DNA of 64,000 bases from Limnocylindrus sp040397235 (GTDB lineage: Bacteria > Chloroflexota > Limnocylindria > Limnocylindrales > Limnocylindraceae): contig JBBAWH010000005.1 of the NCBI GenBank assembly GCA_040397235.1, positions 42,311 to 106,310 of the forward strand, written 5' to 3'. The notes beneath the pieces were generated by a model. It made no database searches. It had not been told where the DNA came from and saw only the letters and a list, made by a program, of their open reading frames with translations. The translations under genes were made by a program, and so were the position numbers. This document shows, piece after piece, positions 16,728 to 24,021 of this stretch. Positions within the stretch are counted from its first letter, which is position 1; each line of letters begins with the position of its first letter.

Positions 16728-18320
16728 TCAGCGACGGACGCCACCCCCCATGGCTAGCTCAACGAGCGAGGTGTGGGCCGCGCCCGTAGAGCCGCGCCCA
16801 GCGAACGAGGCAACGCTGCGGCGATAGGCGGTTCCAGCAATATCGAGATGCACCCACGGCACGGTCACGAACTCGCGCAGGAAGAGGCCGCTGCGAATCA
16901 GCGAAGCCTCGCGCGAGCCTGAATTCTGGAAGTCGGCCGACCAGGTCGACATGTTCTTCATATAGGCCTCAGCCAGCGGGTACGGCCAGTAGACCTCTCC
17001 CGCGCGGCGTGCGGCGAGGTGGAACTCATCGAGGAAGGCTGCATCGGTGCCGCAGGTGGCGGCGACCTCGCCACCGAATGCGGAATAGGCGATTCCGGTC
17101 AGCGTTGCCACATCTACGAGATGCGTTGCGCCGAGCTCGCGCTCGGCGTAGTGCAACGCGTCGCCAAGGATGAGACGCCCTTCGGCGTCGGTGTTGGTGA
17201 TCTCGACGCGCTTCCCGTTGAGGGCGGTAACGACGTCGCCAGGTCGTGTGGCGTTTCCGCCCGGCATGTTTTCAACACAGGCCGCCACGGCGTGAATTGG
17301 GCGACCTGGGTCGAGCCGCGCAATGGTTGCCGCAGCCTCAAGCACGGCGATGGCGCCGTTCTTGTCGTGCTTCATCTCTTCCATTTCGGCGGGAGGCTTC
17401 AGCGAGATGCCGCCCGTATCAAAGCAGACGCCCTTGCCAACCATCGCGAGGCGTCGCCCAAGAGGATCTTTCGCGCCAGGCTTTCCACCTGACAGCACAA
17501 CGAGGCAGGGTGGGCTCTTCGAGCCTTTGCCGACGGCGAGCAACATGCCGGCGCCCATGCGCTGCAACTGTGCAGCGGTGATGATGGTGGCGCGCAGGCC
17601 AACGGCGCGTGCGCGATCGCGCGCCTCTTCGGCAATGCCGAGTGGCGGCATCTCGTTCGCCGGATAGTTAGACCAGCGTCGTGTACGCACAACACCGCTC
17701 GCAATGATTTCGGCGCGACGGGCGCCCTCGCTTGCAGCGGCGAGATCGGTACCACTCGGAACGATGATTTCGAGCACGGTGAGTGCTGCAGGTTGCGCCT
17801 CGATGACGCTCTTCCCGCCGATCCCTTCGTGGAATGAGCCGTCAATGACGCCGCGCACAATGAAGTCAACGGCGATCACCGCAGCGTCACTCTTCTTTGC
17901 CGCGTTCGCGGAAAGGCCTGGACCAAATGATGCGCCACCTTCGGCGCGGAGTGCCGGTGATGTGCTGGTTAGCGCAGCGATGATGCCGGTGGCATCAATG
18001 GCGAGTCGTGTGATCTTGCGTCCGGCGAGGCGACGCGTTGCCGCCGAGGCCCAACGCTGTAGCTCTTGTCGACTAAAGTCGGCGCGAGGGCCGGCGCCGA
18101 CCAAAAGAAGGTGATCAGCGGGAAGGCGGCCAGCACTTGTCAGCGTGCAGCTGTAACGGCTCCCTGTCCCCTCGCCGATCGCGCGGAGTGCAGCGATGCG
18201 TCCGCCGCTCTTGCTGTCAGCTTCACGAAGATATGGTGCGTCGAGCTGATCGCTAAAGACTGGAGTGACGAAGACACCCGCCTTGGCCGCAGCACCCTTG
18301 GCTGTGATGATGATCCGCAT
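16728..18320 (-). CDS. pepA: Leucyl aminopeptidase, M17 family
   Basis: Cytosolic two-metal aminopeptidase. The M17 signature NTDAEGRLILGDAL is complete, and the metal/bicarbonate site KGVCFDTGGISLKP is present upstream. I start at ATG 18320 (MRIIITAKG), which has GAGGAGGA 6 nt before it; the frame is open further upstream but overlaps the preceding gene. The length of 530 aa is normal. It sits between the epimerase-like gene and the M23 peptidase gene in one minus-strand run. Confidence 0.93.
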   Translation of the reverse strand: MRIIITAKGAAAKAGVFVTPVFSDQLDAPYLREADSKSGGRIAALRAIGEGTGSRYSCTLTSAGRLPADHLLLVGAGPRADFSRQELQRWASAATRRLAGRKITRLAIDATGIIAALTSTSPALRAEGGASFGPGLSANAAKKSDAAVIAVDFIVRGVIDGSFHEGIGGKSVIEAQPAALTVLEIIVPSGTDLAAASEGARRAEIIASGVVRTRRWSNYPANEMPPLGIAEEARDRARAVGLRATIITAAQLQRMGAGMLLAVGKGSKSPPCLVVLSGGKPGAKDPLGRRLAMVGKGVCFDTGGISLKPPAEMEEMKHDKNGAIAVLEAAATIARLDPGRPIHAVAACVENMPGGNATRPGDVVTALNGKRVEITNTDAEGRLILGDALHYAERELGATHLVDVATLTGIAYSAFGGEVAATCGTDAAFLDEFHLAARRAGEVYWPYPLAEAYMKNMSTWSADFQNSGSREASLIRSGLFLREFVTVPWVHLDIAGTAYRRSVASFAGRGSTGAAHTSLVELAMGGGVRR

Positions 18321-18345
18321 CTGATCCTCCTCGCGCCTCTGACGC

Positions 18346-19278
18346 CTACTGCTTGCTGACCTTGCGCCTGAGGTAGCCGAGTCGGCCACCCATATCGACT
18401 GGGGCAAAGCCGAGCTCGCGCTCGACCGCATCCGTCGCACCGATGTTATCTAGTGCCAACTGGCGCAACTGGTCAGTTGCAACGGGGAATGGGAGGCGAA
18501 TCGCCTCGGAGATGCGCGCGACGAGGGTGATCAGCAACACCGGCATTGGGATGATGATGCGGCGCTTCCCAAGGGCACGCGCCACCTCACGCGTGATCTC
18601 GGCATACGTCCAGTAGCGCGGACCGCCCAGTTCGAACGATGCCTTGATGCTCCCCTTCGGTGCATCGAGCACCTGCACGATGGCGCGGGCAACATCACCA
18701 ACCCAGACCGGCTGAAAGCGACTCTTCCCGTTGCCAGGAACTGGCACCGCTGGCGCAGGAATCTTGACGAGCGCCGCAACGATATTGAAGAAGCCGTCGC
18801 GCTCCCCCCAGATGAGGCTCGGCTTGAGGATCGTCCAGTCGAGCGATGAGGCGCGAACGAAGCCCTCGCCGCGCGCCTTGGAGCTGGCGTAGTGCAACTC
18901 CGGTCGCTCCAGCACGCCGAGCGCACCGAGATGAATGAGCCGCTTGATGCCGGCCGCCTCGGCCGCCGCAACGATCGTGGCGGTACCAACGGCGTTGACG
19001 CGCTCAAGGTCGGCGCCGTCGTTCCAGTCGCGTGCTAGTGCCACCAGGTGCACGACCGCATCGCAGCCAACCATCGCCGCGTCGAGTGACGCACGATCGT
19101 TCACCGTTCCAATCCTAGTTTCGAATTTGCCGGGCGAGGCGGCGACGCGCGCCTGCAGGGCAGTAGCCCGTGCGTCGCTGCGTACGAGGGCGGTAACGGA
19201 GTGTCCGGCGCCGAGGAGTGCTGGCAACACGTGACTCCCCACGAATCCCGTTGCACCGGTGAGAAAGACTCGCGCCAT
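18346..19278 (-). CDS. NDUFA9-like atypical SDR / NAD-dependent epimerase family protein
   Basis: Rossmann-fold protein of 310 aa with the nucleotide motif TGATGFVGSHV and a YASSK active-site-like motif. The region GKSRFQPVWVGDVARAI is characteristic of the NDUFA9 and quinone-associated group of extended SDRs. A C-terminal hydrophobic stretch (about 245-262) could touch the membrane. It may be a reductase or an assembly factor; no complex I gene is nearby. The ATG has GAGGGGG upstream, and the gene begins a long minus-strand operon. Confidence 0.75.
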   Translation of the reverse strand: MARVFLTGATGFVGSHVLPALLGAGHSVTALVRSDARATALQARVAASPGKFETRIGTVNDRASLDAAMVGCDAVVHLVALARDWNDGADLERVNAVGTATIVAAAEAAGIKRLIHLGALGVLERPELHYASSKARGEGFVRASSLDWTILKPSLIWGERDGFFNIVAALVKIPAPAVPVPGNGKSRFQPVWVGDVARAIVQVLDAPKGSIKASFELGGPRYWTYAEITREVARALGKRRIIIPMPVLLITLVARISEAIRLPFPVATDQLRQLALDNIGATDAVERELGFAPVDMGGRLGYLRRKVSKQ

Positions 19279-19326
19279 AGAACCCCCTCTTCGCTTCCGG
19301 GACCTCTCCGGGCCACCGCTCCACTC

Positions 19327-19332
19327 TATGAT
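19327..19332 (+). promoter_or_regulatory. Candidate leaderless -10 box for the LysE-type gene
   Basis: TATGAT (5 of 6 match to TATAAT) ends exactly 6 nt before ATG 19339, and no ribosome site is visible. With a start site 7 nt after the box, the transcript would begin at the A of ATG. No clear -35 is seen. Confidence 0.4.
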
Positions 19333-19338
19333 GCACCG

Positions 19339-19974
19339 ATGATTGGCGCACTGCTCGCGGGTATGTTCGCAGGCTACGCAATCGCTGTCCCCGTCGGCGT
19401 GATCGCCGTGCTCATCATTGAGACGGGGATGATGGGCGGCCTCCGTCGCGGGCTTGCCGCCGGCGCAGGCGCTGCGACCGTCGACCTACTCTTCTGCTCG
19501 TTGGCGCTCGTTGTTGGCGGCCTCCTCAACCAACTTCTTGCCGCTGCCCTGATGCCACTCCAGCTCCTCTCGGGCGGAATTCTGATCTCGATCGGGGTCC
19601 GCGGGCTCCTCTCGCTGCGCACCTCAAGCACCAGCGCCGATGCGGCCACCGACCCGCGTGTGCGTGGCAGCGCCCGACAGCTCTACCTCCGCTTCATCGC
19701 CCTCACCGCGATGAACCCTGCGACGGTCCTCTACTTCTTGGCGCTCGCCATCGGACTCCCCGGTCTCGGGAGCGACCCGATCAACGCCGTCGCCTTCACC
19801 GTTGGCGCGGCGGGGGCGAGCCTCTCGTGGCAACTCTTGCTGGGGGCGATCGGTGCCGCTGCAGGCCGCATCCTTCCGGAGCGCGCGGTCACCGCAACGC
19901 GCATCGTCGGCCAGGTGCTGATCATTGGATTCGGTACGAGCATCGCCGTAACGGCGCTGCGCAGCGTCGCTTAG
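19339..19974 (+). CDS. LysE/RhtB-family amino-acid exporter
   Basis: Membrane exporter of 211 aa with six hydrophobic segments. The N-terminal pattern is typical (YAIAVPVGVIAVLIIETGMMGGLRRGLAAGAG), as is the central MNPATVLYFLALA motif of LysE/RhtB proteins. It probably exports an amino acid or similar small metabolite. ATG 19339 is chosen because no better start with a ribosome site exists. It is divergent from the epimerase-like gene (60 nt apart). Confidence 0.82.
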   Translation: MIGALLAGMFAGYAIAVPVGVIAVLIIETGMMGGLRRGLAAGAGAATVDLLFCSLALVVGGLLNQLLAAALMPLQLLSGGILISIGVRGLLSLRTSSTSADAATDPRVRGSARQLYLRFIALTAMNPATVLYFLALAIGLPGLGSDPINAVAFTVGAAGASLSWQLLLGAIGAAAGRILPERAVTATRIVGQVLIIGFGTSIAVTALRSVA

Positions 19975-20981
19975 CCGATCACCACGTTGCGCTCCGCGGC
20001 AAGGTCGCTGCGCATCGGTCGATCAATGAGCACCCGAATGCGATAACGCACCGTCAACTGCGCTCCGTTAACTCCGTCGAACACAGGTGGGGCGTCACTC
20101 GGAATCTCAAAGGTGACGAGACTCCCCTTCGCTAGGTCACTCGTCTGCAACTCTGCTGCGGCGATGCGCACGTCCGGCGCCATCTTCACGTCAACATACA
20201 GTTCGACACGTGCGCCGCGGCCACCAGAGGCGCTCGGCCAACGAACGTTGACCTGCAGCGCGCTACCCGGAGCGATCGGTGGTGCCGGTTCAACATCCAT
20301 GGAGACCTCGCCCTCGGACCAGGCGGCCATCATTGCCGACGGCCCAAGCGACATCACGCCGGAGCGCAGCAGGTCTGGGTTCTGCGCAATGTTGATCACG
20401 GCGGCCACGCGCTCGTCACCGCCTGCAGCGATATCCCACTCCACCTGCAGCGTCCACACGACCATGTAGGCACCGAGATGCACCGAGGGTGGCCCGAGTT
20501 TTGGAGCGGGAGCAAGGATCTTGAGGTCAATCTCGTCGCCCGGGGCCAGCGTTGCTGGCACGGCGATCTCCATCAGCGGCACGTTGGCGAACTCGCTAGC
20601 AAGCACTTCAACCCAAGTTGTGGTGATTTCCTGATCGCCGTTCTTCTGTGTCTGCATTTGCGTGACCTCGCGCACCAGGTGTCCCTTTACAGAGACGCGC
20701 GTCCCTCGCGCCTTGATCTCTTTGGTCGCGCGAACACGAAGACGGGCATGAATCTCACCACCGACCAGGCTCCCAGGCGTCACCTCTATCGAGCCCGAGA
20801 GCGCGTCGGTGCACGGCGTCAGGAGCTCAGCCCCGGTCAGGAATGCGAGTGGGTGTGCGCCGTCGCGTGCCGCCAACGCCTCGCCGTTCAGTCGGTCGAG
20901 TGGGGCGGGGAGCGAACCCGTCTTCCCTGCGTGGCGCTCCCGGCCCGCTGCGCGCCAGAGGTCGAGGAAGCTGTCAGCCAC
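19971..20981 (-). CDS. Hypothetical protein, possible arrestin-like (Spo0M-type) fold
   Basis: Soluble protein of about 336 aa, apparently beta-rich. The region starting GSIEVTPGSLVGGEIHARLRV, with a second segment PAPPIAPGSALQVNVRWPSA, resembles the two beta-sandwiches of arrestin-like or Spo0M proteins; this is a tentative resemblance. The start is uncertain: GTG 20981 (overlapping the preceding stop by 8 nt) or GTG 20990; neither has a good ribosome site. Its stop overlaps that of the convergent exporter gene. Confidence 0.5.
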   Translation of the reverse strand: MADSFLDLWRAAGRERHAGKTGSLPAPLDRLNGEALAARDGAHPLAFLTGAELLTPCTDALSGSIEVTPGSLVGGEIHARLRVRATKEIKARGTRVSVKGHLVREVTQMQTQKNGDQEITTTWVEVLASEFANVPLMEIAVPATLAPGDEIDLKILAPAPKLGPPSVHLGAYMVVWTLQVEWDIAAGGDERVAAVINIAQNPDLLRSGVMSLGPSAMMAAWSEGEVSMDVEPAPPIAPGSALQVNVRWPSASGGRGARVELYVDVKMAPDVRIAAAELQTSDLAKGSLVTFEIPSDAPPVFDGVNGAQLTVRYRIRVLIDRPMRSDLAAERNVVIG

Positions 20982-21813
20982 GTGGGACACCGCTCGCAGT
21001 AACTGCAGCAAGGATGCCCGCCATCTCTGCCGCATCGCGCGCGACCCAGGTCGGCCGCTGCGCCGCCGGTAGGTCGTCAATCTGTACGGCGCCAACGCCT
21101 GCGCCAACGCCCGTCATCAAGAGAATGGAGCGACACCCCGCCGCGTTCGCCGCAGCGATGTCGGTCGCGGGAGAGTCGCCGATCATGATCGCGTCGCGAA
21201 TGTCGCTCCCGTCGAGCGCCGCCGCCTGAAGCAGTAGGTCGGGCGCCGGCTTGCCGATCGCCGAGGCGCGCACACCGGTCGCCGCCTCAAGCGCCGCCAC
21301 CGCTGCACCCGTGCCCGGCACGAGGCGACCAGGATCGGGGTAGTTGGCGTCGCGATTCGGCACGATCAGCGGGGCACCGGCGCGCACGGCGTCGGTGGCA
21401 ACGGCAAGGTCGTGCCAATCAGACTCGCGATCGAGGCCCACTGTCACCGCATCCACTCCCCAAACGGCGAGTGACTCTGGTCCATCGAACTCGGCGGTGC
21501 GGCATGCGTCGAGCCCAGCGTCGCGCAGCTCAGCGGCGAGGCCCTCTGCCCCGTAGACCAAGATGTGGCGATAGCCCTCATCAACAAAACGCTGCGCCAC
21601 AGCTGAGGCGGCGGTGATGATGCCGTGCGTTGAGAGCGGAGCACCACACGCCTCGATGCGTGAGCGATACTCAACACGGCGCAGGAAGCTGTTGTTGGTG
21701 ACATAGATCACGCGGTCACCAACGGCAACACGCTCGGTGAGGAGTGGGCCAACGCCAGGGACCGGCTCACTGCCGCGGTAGACAACCCCGTCAAGGTCAA
21801 CACAAAGGAGCAT
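20974..21813 (-). CDS. HAD-IIA phosphatase (NagD / p-nitrophenylphosphatase-like)
   Basis: Phosphatase of the HAD superfamily with the full motif set: motif I DLDGVVY, motif II VTNNS, the motif III lysine in IGKPAPDL and motif IV IGDSPATD. A C2-type cap of subclass IIA lies between motifs II and III. The substrate is probably a small phosphorylated metabolite; NagD, PGPase and AraL-like roles cannot be separated. The ATG has no ribosome site but has TACCAT 6 nt upstream. Its start codon is only 6 nt from the start of the divergent NYN gene. Confidence 0.85.
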   Translation of the reverse strand: MLLCVDLDGVVYRGSEPVPGVGPLLTERVAVGDRVIYVTNNSFLRRVEYRSRIEACGAPLSTHGIITAASAVAQRFVDEGYRHILVYGAEGLAAELRDAGLDACRTAEFDGPESLAVWGVDAVTVGLDRESDWHDLAVATDAVRAGAPLIVPNRDANYPDPGRLVPGTGAAVAALEAATGVRASAIGKPAPDLLLQAAALDGSDIRDAIMIGDSPATDIAAANAAGCRSILLMTGVGAGVGAVQIDDLPAAQRPTWVARDAAEMAGILAAVTASGVPRG

Positions 21814-21819
21814 GAGGCG

Positions 21820-21825
21820 ATGGTA
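21820..21825 (-). promoter_or_regulatory. Candidate leaderless -10 box for the HAD phosphatase gene
   Basis: On the minus strand TACCAT lies exactly 6 nt before ATG 21813, with no ribosome site. The box coincides with the first codons of the divergent NYN gene. Confidence 0.35.
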
Positions 21826-22323
21826 GATCAGGAGCGCGTCACCCTACGCAACGCGAAGCGCCTGCTGGTGGACGGCAACAACCTCGTTGGCGGCCGGGAT
21901 GAGGGGCGCCTCAATAACCTCGAGGCAAAGCTGCGTCGGACCATCACCCCAGGGGTCGCGATCGAGGTCTTCCGTGATGGGGGTGCCCGCTCCGCCGACG
22001 ACAAGATCGTCGAGGCGATCGGCGCACCAGATCCTGGCTCAGCGGACCGCATCGTTGTCATTACTGACGACCGCGGCCTTGCCGCGCGGTGCACCGCCCT
22101 CGGGGCCTCCGTCGTCAGCGCCCGCTACTTCCGCGACGCCATCGGCGGCCCGCCGCGTGCTCCTCTCGCTGGAACGGGCGCACGCCCCCCAAGCATCGGC
22201 GGATCCGGCCCGAGGCGTGCGGCGCCGAGTAAAGATGAGGGTGACTCCGAACGACGCTGGCGCCCGGGGCGTGGCGCGACCCAGAAGCGCGGCCCCTCAA
22301 CGCGTCCGCCGCGCCCCCGCTAG
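21820..22323 (+). CDS. NYN/PIN-like (YacP-type) RNase-domain protein
   Basis: Putative ribonuclease with a PIN-like fold. The first acidic motif is LLVDGNNLVGG, further acidic residues are in ARSADDKI, and the last is in VITDDRGLAARC. After about residue 110 a Pro/Arg/Gly-rich basic tail follows, probably disordered and RNA-binding. Its ribosome site AAGGAG (21805-21810) lies inside the start region of the divergent HAD gene. It is followed at 9 nt by the membrane zinc-ribbon gene. Confidence 0.7.
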   Translation: MVDQERVTLRNAKRLLVDGNNLVGGRDEGRLNNLEAKLRRTITPGVAIEVFRDGGARSADDKIVEAIGAPDPGSADRIVVITDDRGLAARCTALGASVVSARYFRDAIGGPPRAPLAGTGARPPSIGGSGPRRAAPSKDEGDSERRWRPGRGATQKRGPSTRPPRPR

Positions 22324-22332
22324 GATTCATCT

Positions 22333-22812
22333 ATGAGTGAAATTGGTGCTCGCATCGCCGAGTTCTTCGCCTGGCTCAGCACGATCGTCCCCGCCTTTGT
22401 CACGCCAGACTGGGCCGCCCTGATCGGTCTCCTCCCACTATTTGTCGCCCCCCTCGTCCTGCTCTGGCTCCTTTACACGGGTGGCATCTGGACGCTGGTC
22501 GGCATCACCAAGCGCGGCGCGCAGCTCAAGGTCGGCGCACCCCTCCCCACCCCCGCCCCGCTCGGTGCCGATGGGCGACCGCTCTTCCCCGCCGGACGCC
22601 CGTACGCCACCAGTGAGGCGGCCATTTACCCAAATGGGAGCACCCGCTCACTCCGCGGCGAGCCGCTGCTGATCGCCTGCCCTAGCTGCCTCGCGGTTCG
22701 AGTGGCTGAGCGCAGCACCTGCGATGCCTGCGGCCTCGAGTTGCGCGCCCGAACGCTGATCGCCGTGGAGCGCCCCGCTGGACCGCCTCCTGGCGGCGCG
22801 GCTCGCGCCTAA
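22333..22812 (+). CDS. Hypothetical membrane protein with C-terminal zinc-ribbon-like motif
   Basis: Protein of 159 aa with one or two membrane helices at about residues 28-58, then a soluble tail. The tail carries two CxxC pairs (CPSCLAVRV and CDACGLEL), which suggests a small zinc ribbon. No family is recognised. It ends with TAA directly followed by the GTG start of ccsA, so a link with cytochrome c assembly is possible. Upstream, AGGA overlaps the preceding TAG stop. Confidence 0.65.
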   Translation: MSEIGARIAEFFAWLSTIVPAFVTPDWAALIGLLPLFVAPLVLLWLLYTGGIWTLVGITKRGAQLKVGAPLPTPAPLGADGRPLFPAGRPYATSEAAIYPNGSTRSLRGEPLLIACPSCLAVRVAERSTCDACGLELRARTLIAVERPAGPPPGGAARA

Positions 22813-23730
22813 GTGGCAACCCTCTCCTTCTATCTCGTTGTCGTTGGGGCGATTGCCCTCGTCGGCGCCTTCGCCCTCTATGTCGTGCACCTTGTCCTCG
22901 TAGCTCAAGGCGACCGCGCCGTTACGCCACGACTCGCTATCGCCGCAGCATCAATGCGCGGCAACCTCGCCGAGCAGCTTGATGGTGGCGCGCCGACCTC
23001 CGCCGAATCGACGAGCCCGATCAGTGCGATCGCGGGTGCGCTCGCAATCATTGCAACTGGATCGCTCGGCGTTGCGCTGATCGCACGCGCCATCGTTGTG
23101 GGCCGCGGGCCGTGGGGAAATCTCTACGAGTTCACGATCTCATTTGCCTTCGGCATTTGCGCCGCAGCGATCTTCTTCGATCGCAAGCGACGTCTGCCAG
23201 CGCTCAGCACTATCGCCTACGGTGTGGCACTCGCACTGCTCGCCTACGCGACGACGCTGCCGAATGCGGTGGTTGATCTAGTGCCAGCGCTACAGCATCC
23301 GTTTCTGCTCACCATCCATGTCGGTATGGCAATGCTCAGCTACGGCATCTTCGCCTTCGCATTTGCGGCAGGCGTTGCCTATCTGCTGCAAGGCGACACC
23401 GATCGCTTCAGCTGGTTGCCGCCAGCAAAGCGTCTCGATCTTGTTGCGTTCCGCGCCGTCGCCGTCGCCTTCCCCCTCTTCGCCGGAATGCTCATCCTTG
23501 GATCGATCTGGGCCTCGATCGCCTGGAGTCGCTTCTGGGGGTGGGATCCGAAGGAGACTTCGGCCCTCGCCACCTGGCTGATCTACGCCGTCTACCTGCA
23601 CGCCCGCAGCCAGCGCGGCTGGCAGGGTCGACCCGCCGCCCTCCTCCTGGTCATCGGCTTTGTCGCGGTACTGCTGACCTACTCGGGGAACCTCTGGTTC
23701 ACCGGCCTCCACACCTACTCGGGGCTGTAA
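22813..23730 (+). CDS. ccsA: Cytochrome c biogenesis protein CcsA (system II, heme-handling WWD protein)
   Basis: Polytopic membrane protein that delivers heme for cytochrome c maturation. About eight helices are seen. The heme-binding WWD-type motif appears as FWGWDPKETSALATWL, followed by YLHAR. Conserved histidines lie in HPFLLTIHVGMAM and in the C-terminal GLHTYSG. No ResB/Ccs1 partner is adjacent, so HemX-like heme transport is a weaker alternative. The start is GTG immediately after the preceding TAA, which suggests translational coupling. Confidence 0.88.
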   Translation: MATLSFYLVVVGAIALVGAFALYVVHLVLVAQGDRAVTPRLAIAAASMRGNLAEQLDGGAPTSAESTSPISAIAGALAIIATGSLGVALIARAIVVGRGPWGNLYEFTISFAFGICAAAIFFDRKRRLPALSTIAYGVALALLAYATTLPNAVVDLVPALQHPFLLTIHVGMAMLSYGIFAFAFAAGVAYLLQGDTDRFSWLPPAKRLDLVAFRAVAVAFPLFAGMLILGSIWASIAWSRFWGWDPKETSALATWLIYAVYLHARSQRGWQGRPAALLLVIGFVAVLLTYSGNLWFTGLHTYSGL

Positions 23731-23765
23731 CAAGGCCCCTCCCTGGCCTAATCAGCCCAGCTGGC

Positions 23766-23785
23766 GGCCCGCCTGAGCGCGGGCC
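23766..23785 (+). terminator. Hairpin after ccsA
   Basis: GGCCCGC-CTGAGC-GCGGGCC is a perfect 7-bp stem located 35 nt after the ccsA stop. There is no T-run, so it is either a non-canonical terminator or an mRNA 3' end stabiliser. Confidence 0.45.
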
Positions 23786-23835
23786 AAGCGCAGGTCGTGC
23801 GGCGAATTATGTAACAAAGTCAGATTGCAGCCAAA

Positions 23836-23851
23836 CCACAACATGTGCGGT
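23836..23851 (+). promoter_or_regulatory. Candidate NrdR box 1 upstream of nrdJ
   Basis: A 16-bp site centred on ACATGT matches the NrdR-box consensus acaCwAtATaTwGtgt at about 10 positions. With box 2 it forms a tandem about three helical turns apart (17 bp between the boxes). Confidence 0.35.
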
Positions 23852-23868
23852 AACACTCCCCTTTAACA

Positions 23869-23884
23869 CCACCATATGTAGTGG
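23869..23884 (+). promoter_or_regulatory. Candidate NrdR box 2 upstream of nrdJ
   Basis: CCACCATATGTAGTGG matches the NrdR-box consensus at about 12 of 16 positions and is an imperfect palindrome. It lies just upstream of the -35 element of the nrdJ promoter, a sensible place for repression. Confidence 0.5.
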
Positions 23885-23892
23885 TTGAGGGG

Positions 23893-23921
23893 TTGACGCC
23901 ACACCAGAGTGGGCGTAGGAT
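23893..23921 (+). promoter_or_regulatory. Housekeeping-sigma promoter of nrdJ
   Basis: TTGACG (23893-23898), a 17-bp spacer, then TAGGAT (23916-23921). This is the best promoter in the window. The transcript would start near 23928 and have a leader of about 94 nt. Confidence 0.75.
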
Positions 23922-23987
23922 TCGGCTCCCGCTGCTACACGGCAGGGGCTCTGTGCGCCCAATCGTTGGTTGGGAACGGATGTGGTG

Positions 23988-24004
23988 GCCTCACATTTTG
24001 AGGC
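23988..24004 (+). other. Hairpin in the nrdJ leader
   Basis: GCCTCA-CATTT-TGAGGC is a perfect 6-bp stem that ends 17 nt before the nrdJ ATG, close to the ribosome site GAGGGAGAG. It could affect translation. The leader is too short for a cobalamin riboswitch, and none is recognised. Confidence 0.4.
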
Positions 24005-24021
24005 AGAAGAGGGAGAGAGAC

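Noticed and set aside
22321..22326. TAGGAT boxes before 22333, 29175 and 12333 as leaderless promoters
   Set aside because: They coincide with the upstream gene's TAG stop and give AGGA at ribosome-site distance, so coupled translation explains them better.
23928..24021. Cobalamin riboswitch upstream of the B12-dependent reductase
   Set aside because: The leader is too short and the B12-box consensus is absent.
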